Shown in pieces: positions 28,167 through 32,358 of a stretch of 32,358 nucleotides of DNA. The position numbers and the translations under genes were made by a program. How positions within the stretch are numbered: position 1 is the stretch's first letter; each line of letters begins with the position of its first letter. Source of the stretch: Rhodanobacteraceae bacterium (lineage in GTDB: Bacteria; Pseudomonadota; Gammaproteobacteria; Xanthomonadales; Rhodanobacteraceae); assembly GCA_009996615.1 (NCBI GenBank), contig JAACZU010000027.1, positions 1 through 32,358 on the forward strand, given 5' to 3'. The notes below the pieces were generated by a model. It ran no database searches. It worked only from the letters and a program-made list of their open reading frames with translations, and was not told the DNA's origin.

Positions 28167-30421
28167 GCACGCCCGTGAACCTTGGCCGCCGCCGCTTCCT
28201 CGCCGTGTCGCTGACCGCCAGCGGCGCGCTGCTGCTGGGCCTGCGCGCCGCGCACGCGGAGCCACCGCCGCCGGACCTGCCGCTGGCGTTGATCGGCGAC
28301 GACCTGACCGAGCTCGGTCCGTTCCTGCGCATCGAGCGCGACAACCGCATCGTGATCGGCGCGCGCGGCTGCGAGATCGGCCAAGGCGTGTTCACGTCGT
28401 TGCCGATGCTGATCGCCGAGGAGCTCGACGTCGACTGGAGCCAGGTGCAGGTCGTGCAGCTGCCGTATGGCTACATCGAGACCGACAAGGGTCCGTCGAA
28501 CCGCTACGGCGCGCAGGACGCCGGCGGCAGCACCAGCATCACCGACGGCTGGAAGGACCTGCGCCAGGCCGGCGCCACCGCGCGCTGGCTGCTGCTGCAG
28601 GCGGCGGCGCAGGAATGGGACCTGCCGGCCGGACAACTGCGCACGGCCGCCGGCACGGTGATCGCGCCCGACGGGCGCACACTGACCTACGGCGCGCTCG
28701 CCGCCAGCGCCGCCGCGATCGCGCCGCCCGCGCAGCCGGTCGCGCTGAAGGCGCCGGAGCAGTACCGCATCATCGGCCAGCCCACGCGCACCGCCGACGC
28801 GCGCGAGATCGTGACCGGACGCAGCCGCTTCGGCATCGACACCTATGGCGCGGACGCGCTGGTCGCGGTGATCGCGCGCTGCCCGTATCTCGACGGCACG
28901 CTGGACACGTTCGACGACAGCGAGGCGCGCAAGGTCGCCGGCGTGATCGACGTCGTCGCGATCCCGGGTCCTGCGCCGAACACGCCGTTCAGCGGCGTGC
29001 TGGCGGCCGGCGTGGCGGTGATCGCGCAGCACACATGGGCCGCGCTGCAGGGGCGCGAGCGCCTGAAAGTGACGTGGAAGCAGGGCCCGTGGGCGAAGGA
29101 ATCGAGCACCGCGCTGGCCGCCGCCGCGCACGCGGCGCTGGACAAGAACGAGGACGGCGTCGCGGTGCGCAACGACGGCGACTTCGCGCTCGCGCGCAAG
29201 CAGGCGCGCCAGCTCGTCGAGGCGCGCTACGAGATGCCGTTCCTCGCCCACGCGACGATGGAGCCGCCGGCCGCGCTGATCGAGCTGAAGCAGGACAGCG
29301 CGCTGTTGACCGCCTCGCTGCAGGACCCGGACGGCGCCTCGCGGCTGATCGCCGACCTGACCGGCCTGCCGCGCCGCGCGATCGAGGTGCGCATGACGCG
29401 CGCCGGCGGCGGCTTCGGCCGGCGCCTGAAGAACGACTACGTCGCCGAGGCGGTGCTGGTGGCCAAGGCCGCCGGCAAGCCGGTCAAGCTGATGTGGACG
29501 CGCGACGACGACCTGCAGCACGACTTCTACCGCCCGTTCGGCGTGCACGCGCTGGCCGCCACGCTCGACCGCAAGAAGCGCATCACCGGCTGGTCGCACC
29601 ACTGTGCGGCGACGCCGCTCGCGTACCGCCAGGCGAAGGAGCGGCCGCCGTACGCCGGCTGCCTCGAGCCGGACGACTTCCCGGCCGGCCTGGTCGCCAA
29701 CCTCGACAAGACCTTCTTCAGCGTGACCTCGGGCATGCCGCGCGGCGCGTGGCGCGCGCCGGTGCACACGTTCCACGCGTTCGCGGTGCAGAGCTTCATC
29801 GACGAGGTCGCGGTCGCGACCAAGCAGGACGCGGTCAAGCTGCGCCTGGACCTGCTCGGTGAGCCGCGCCAGATCCCGTTCCGCGGCCACGGCGGCCCGG
29901 TGTTCGACACCGGGCGCCTGGCCAACGTGCTCAGGCAGTGCGCCGACAGGATCGGCTGGGGCGTGCGCCGCACCGACGGCCACGGCCTCGGTATCGCCTG
30001 CCACTTCACGTTCGGCGGCTATGCCGCGCACGCGTTCGAGGTCTCGGTCGAGGGCAACGCGCTGCGCATCCATCGCGCGGTCTGCGTGGTCGATGTAGGC
30101 CGCGTGGTCAATCCGCTCGGCGTCGAGGCGCAGATGATGGGCGGCACGCTCGACGCGGTCTCCGCCGCGCTGAACCTCGCGATCACGGTCAAGGACGGCC
30201 AGTTGCAGCAGCACAACTTCCCCGACTACCCGCTCATGAAGATGGCGCAGGCGCCGCACAGCGTCGAGGTCGTCATCGTCGAGTCGGGCGCCGAGCCGAG
30301 CGGCGCCGGCGAGATCGGCGTGCCGAGCGCGGCGCCGGCGCTGGCGAACGCGGTCTACGCCGCGACCACCGTGCGCGTGCGCAAGCTGCCGCTGATGCCG
30401 GAGCTGCTGAGGATGCTCTGA
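28163..30421 (+). CDS. Molybdopterin-binding subunit of a molybdenum hydroxylase (IorB type)
   Basis: 752 aa. Large catalytic subunit carrying the molybdenum cofactor, related to isoquinoline 1-oxidoreductase beta and aldehyde oxidases. A twin-arginine signal ([18 protein letters not shown], 9-26, cleavage near AHA-E) sends the folded two-subunit enzyme to the periplasm. Family motifs: [78 protein letters not shown], and the catalytic Glu in [17 protein letters not shown] near the C-terminus. There is no FAD subunit, so electrons probably go to a membrane cytochrome. The substrate is unknown (an aldehyde or N-heterocycle). No XdhC-like maturation gene is visible in the window. Confidence 0.94.
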   Translation: MSTPVNLGRRRFLAVSLTASGALLLGLRAAHAEPPPPDLPLALIGDDLTELGPFLRIERDNRIVIGARGCEIGQGVFTSLPMLIAEELDVDWSQVQVVQLPYGYIETDKGPSNRYGAQDAGGSTSITDGWKDLRQAGATARWLLLQAAAQEWDLPAGQLRTAAGTVIAPDGRTLTYGALAASAAAIAPPAQPVALKAPEQYRIIGQPTRTADAREIVTGRSRFGIDTYGADALVAVIARCPYLDGTLDTFDDSEARKVAGVIDVVAIPGPAPNTPFSGVLAAGVAVIAQHTWAALQGRERLKVTWKQGPWAKESSTALAAAAHAALDKNEDGVAVRNDGDFALARKQARQLVEARYEMPFLAHATMEPPAALIELKQDSALLTASLQDPDGASRLIADLTGLPRRAIEVRMTRAGGGFGRRLKNDYVAEAVLVAKAAGKPVKLMWTRDDDLQHDFYRPFGVHALAATLDRKKRITGWSHHCAATPLAYRQAKERPPYAGCLEPDDFPAGLVANLDKTFFSVTSGMPRGAWRAPVHTFHAFAVQSFIDEVAVATKQDAVKLRLDLLGEPRQIPFRGHGGPVFDTGRLANVLRQCADRIGWGVRRTDGHGLGIACHFTFGGYAAHAFEVSVEGNALRIHRAVCVVDVGRVVNPLGVEAQMMGGTLDAVSAALNLAITVKDGQLQQHNFPDYPLMKMAQAPHSVEVVIVESGAEPSGAGEIGVPSAAPALANAVYAATTVRVRKLPLMPELLRML

Positions 30422-30426
30422 CGCGG

Positions 30427-30454
30427 GCGGCGAGACGACCGGGCGTCTCGCCGC
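30427..30454. terminator. Bidirectional terminator-like hairpin
   Basis: GCGGCGAGACG (30427-30437), loop ACCGGG, and CGTCTCGCCGC (30444-30454) form a perfect 11-bp stem between the convergent hydroxylase operon (ends 30421) and the symporter gene (ends 30471). No T-tract is present. Confidence 0.65.
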
Positions 30455-30470
30455 GCACGCTGCGCCCGTC

Positions 30471-31760
30471 CTACGCCGCCTCGTTCGCCGGCAGCGCCAG
30501 CGCGCTGGCGTCCTCGCGGCGCGCGACCACGACCGCAGTGGCAAGGTCGCCGGTCACGTTCAGCGCGGTGCGGCACATGTCGAGGAAGCGGTCGACGCCG
30601 AGGATCAGCGCGATGCCCTCCGGCGGCACGTGCAGGTAGGTCAGGATCATCGCGATCACCGGCAGCGAGCCGGCGGGCACGCCGGCGGTGCCGATCGAGC
30701 CGAGGACGCACAGGCCGAGCACCATGACCTGCTGGCCGAGGCCGAGCTCGACGCCGAAGCACTGCACCAGGAACAGCGTGGTCAGGCCCTCGAACAGCGC
30801 GGTGCCGTGGTGGTTCGCACTGGCGCCGATGGTCAGCACGAAGCGCGCGACCTTCGGCGGCAGCTTGAGGTTCTGCTCGGCCACCTTCAGCGTGGTCGGC
30901 AGCGTGCCGGTGCTCGAGGCGGTCGAGAACGCGGTCAGGATCGCCTCCTGCGACTCGCGGAAGAAGCGCAGCGGGCTCATGCCGCCCATCAGGCGCACCC
31001 AGGCCGGCAGCACCACGAACATGTGCAGCGCGATCGCCAGAATCACCGCGAACGCGTAGTGGCCGAGCTTGGCCAGGAGCTCCCAGCCGAAGCGCGCGGT
31101 CAGCGCGAACATCAGCGCGGCGACCGCGTACGGCGTCAGCCGGATGACCAGGCCGATCAGGGTCATCACGATTTCGTTGAGGCCCTGGATCATCTCCTTG
31201 AAGCGCAGCGTCGCCGGCGTCGGCTTCAGCACGATCGCCACGCCGATCATCAGCGCGAAGAACATCACCGCGAGCAGCTCGCCCTCGGCCGCCGCGTGCA
31301 CCACGTTGCGCGGCACGATGCCGAGCAGCATCTCGACCACCGAAAGCGACGGCCTGGCCTCGGTGATCGCCTTGGCCTGGCCGCTGCTGGCGATCGCCTG
31401 CTGCAGCATCTCCGGATCCATGCCGCGGCCCGGCTGCAGCAGGTGCACGACGAACAGGCCGATGCCGATCGCGATGCAGGTGACGGTGACGGTGTACAGC
31501 AGCGTGCGCCAGCCGATGCGGCCGAGCGAGGCAATGTCGCCGATCTCGGTCACGCCGAGGATCAGCGCGCTGAACATCAGCGGCAGCACCAGCATGAACA
31601 GCAGGCGCAGGAACAACTGGCCGGCCGGCGCGGCGACGTAGTCGATCAGGCCGGCGATCCAGACGTTGTCGGCGCCGATCAGGTGCGCCGCGGCGCCGCC
31701 GCCGATGCCGATCGCGAAACCGAGCAGGACTTTCCAGTGCAGCGGCCAGCGCGCGCTCAT
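30471..31760 (-). CDS. Dicarboxylate/amino acid:cation symporter (DAACS family)
   Basis: 429 aa. Glutamate/dicarboxylate transporter fold (GltP/DctA/GltPh family). Visible landmarks: LFLRLLFMLVLPLMFSALIL, the serine-rich hairpin AFSTASSTGTLPTT, and the helix-8 motif DRFLDMCRTALNVTGD that keeps the Asp, Arg, Asn and Asp used for substrate and cation binding. The helix-7 motif usually read as NMDGT is NHHGT here (Asn316-Thr320), so the Asp that binds a sodium ion in GltPh (Asp312) is His318. This suggests different cation coupling, perhaps protons. Eight membrane helices plus two re-entrant hairpins are expected. The cargo is probably a C4-dicarboxylate or acidic/neutral amino acid. The stop TAG is followed by GACGGGC, weakly resembling the repeat family at other gene ends. 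Confidence 0.92.
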   Translation of the reverse strand: MSARWPLHWKVLLGFAIGIGGGAAAHLIGADNVWIAGLIDYVAAPAGQLFLRLLFMLVLPLMFSALILGVTEIGDIASLGRIGWRTLLYTVTVTCIAIGIGLFVVHLLQPGRGMDPEMLQQAIASSGQAKAITEARPSLSVVEMLLGIVPRNVVHAAAEGELLAVMFFALMIGVAIVLKPTPATLRFKEMIQGLNEIVMTLIGLVIRLTPYAVAALMFALTARFGWELLAKLGHYAFAVILAIALHMFVVLPAWVRLMGGMSPLRFFRESQEAILTAFSTASSTGTLPTTLKVAEQNLKLPPKVARFVLTIGASANHHGTALFEGLTTLFLVQCFGVELGLGQQVMVLGLCVLGSIGTAGVPAGSLPVIAMILTYLHVPPEGIALILGVDRFLDMCRTALNVTGDLATAVVVARREDASALALPANEAA

Positions 31761-31920
31761 GGCGTGTGCACCGGCAGGAAGGAGGACATGCGCGGCACGC
31801 GCGGAAGGAAGACGCCGGCTGCCGGCATGGAACCACCTCGTACGGAAGAGCTAACCGGTCGATGGTACACGAGCGGCCCAAGAAGCTGGGCCCTGGCCGG
31901 GCCGAAGGGGCCTGCCTCCT

Positions 31921-32004
31921 GTGGGAGCGCCGGAAGGCGCGATGCCTCCTGGAGGCGAAGCCTGGCCGGCGGTGGAAGAGCATCGCGGCTGCCGCCGCTC
32001 CTAC
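31921..32004. repeat. Imperfect inverted repeat (GGGAGCG ... CGCTCC type)
   Basis: GTGGGAGCGCCGGAAGGCGCGATGC (31921-31945) faces GAGCATCGCGGCTGCCGCCGCTCCTACA at the right side (31978-32005). It shares the GAGCATCGCG and GCTCCT arms with the element at 10322-10394. It lies 10 bp beyond the stop of the BatD-like gene and upstream of the symporter gene. A nearby GGCCCAAGAAGCTGGGCC (31875-31892) forms a further hairpin. Confidence 0.7.
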
Positions 32005-32014
32005 AACGGCGGGA

Positions 32015-32358
32015 TCAGACCTGTGGGTAAAGCGGCGGCAGGGCCGACTCGGTGGCGCGCGGGGCCGCCGCGTCGCGCCAGGCGAGGCCCGGCTTGAATG
32101 CCTGCGCGAGGCGCGTGGCGAGGCCGTGGCCGTCGCCGCCGCGGTAGCGCACGCGCTGCAGTTCGGCCAGCGCCTCGCGCTGGGCGACGGCGTCCAGGCG
32201 GCTCGCCAGTTCGCCGAGGTTGCGCACGTCGGCGCGCTCGCGCCGCGCCCACGCAACCAGCGCACGCTCAGCGCCGGCCAGCTCGCCGAGCGCGCAGGCG
32301 CGCAGGAACTCGGCGCGCGCGGCGGCGCCGGCGGGAGCGGCGGACGGCGGCGACGCCG
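32015..32358 (-). CDS. C-terminal part of a BatD-like protein (5' end outside window)
   Basis: The frame is open from the right edge to the TGA at 32015-32017; about 114 codons are visible. The end reads FLRACALGELAGAERALVAW, ARRERADVRNLGELASRLD, ELQRVRYRGG, ALPPLYPQV. A helical C-terminal domain with 'LR.AC..G....A..AL..WAR......LGEL...L' and a final LPPLYP is what I recall from BatD proteins of Lysobacterales, which are encoded with MoxR ATPase and von Willebrand-factor proteins (BatA/BatB). The protein would be a membrane-anchored periplasmic protein with a cytoplasmic tail. The assignment rests only on this tail, so it is moderate. A repeat hairpin follows the stop. Confidence 0.6.
   Translation of the reverse strand, partial: ASPPSAAPAGAAARAEFLRACALGELAGAERALVAWARRERADVRNLGELASRLDAVAQREALAELQRVRYRGGDGHGLATRLAQAFKPGLAWRDAAAPRATESALPPLYPQV

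Overview
The window is high-GC chromosomal DNA from a gammaproteobacterium, most likely of the order Lysobacterales (Xanthomonadales). The evidence is a fused aspartate kinase/diaminopimelate decarboxylase (LysAC), the MurL/MurD2 route for adding glutamate to peptidoglycan precursors, a RelA-type ppGpp synthetase, and many short palindromic repeats of the kind that litter these genomes. The genus cannot be fixed from the sequence. No rRNA, tRNA, CRISPR array, transposase or prophage was seen.

Layout. 1-3.2 kb: the N-terminal part of a PknB-like Ser/Thr kinase (runs off the left edge) behind relA. 3.3-5.2 kb: two divergent genes for secreted proteins of unknown function. 5.3-9.5 kb: the helicase hrpA, divergent from dps (9.6 kb). 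10.1-12.3 kb: a repeat-filled dps 3' region, then a DUF1275 membrane protein and a ThrE-type exporter in a two-gene operon. 12.4-15.9 kb: a four-gene MCE/Mla-type lipid ABC transporter operon (STAS-MlaE, MlaF, MlaD, auxiliary lipoprotein). 16.0-18.2 kb: a dienelactone hydrolase, a cytochrome c' and a cytochrome b561-type protein. 18.2-23.9 kb: a tightly coupled lysAC-murL-murD2 operon. 24.2-26.4 kb: a PhzF-family protein and an APC amino-acid permease. 26.5-27.4 kb: a membrane-anchored orphan. 27.6-30.4 kb: a two-subunit molybdenum hydroxylase (IorA/IorB type). 30.5-31.8 kb: a DAACS-family symporter. The window ends in the C-terminus of a BatD-like protein.

Functionally the strongest cluster is lysAC-murL-murD2. 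LysAC controls flow through the diaminopimelate/lysine pathway, MurD2 ligates L-glutamate to UDP-MurNAc-L-Ala, and MurL epimerises it to D-Glu, so one transcript appears to serve two parts of the peptidoglycan stem peptide.

The most unusual property is the behaviour of the palindromic repeats. Besides filling convergent gene junctions, where they overlap the TAG stop codons of several genes, they lie in frame inside four housekeeping genes: hrpA (two sites), murD2, murL and lysAC. There they add about 15-70 residues without breaking the frame. The murL insert contains a 36-bp unit repeated in tandem that reads as a 12-residue peptide repeat. The dps/DUF1275 junction also appears to be a tandem duplication of both gene ends.
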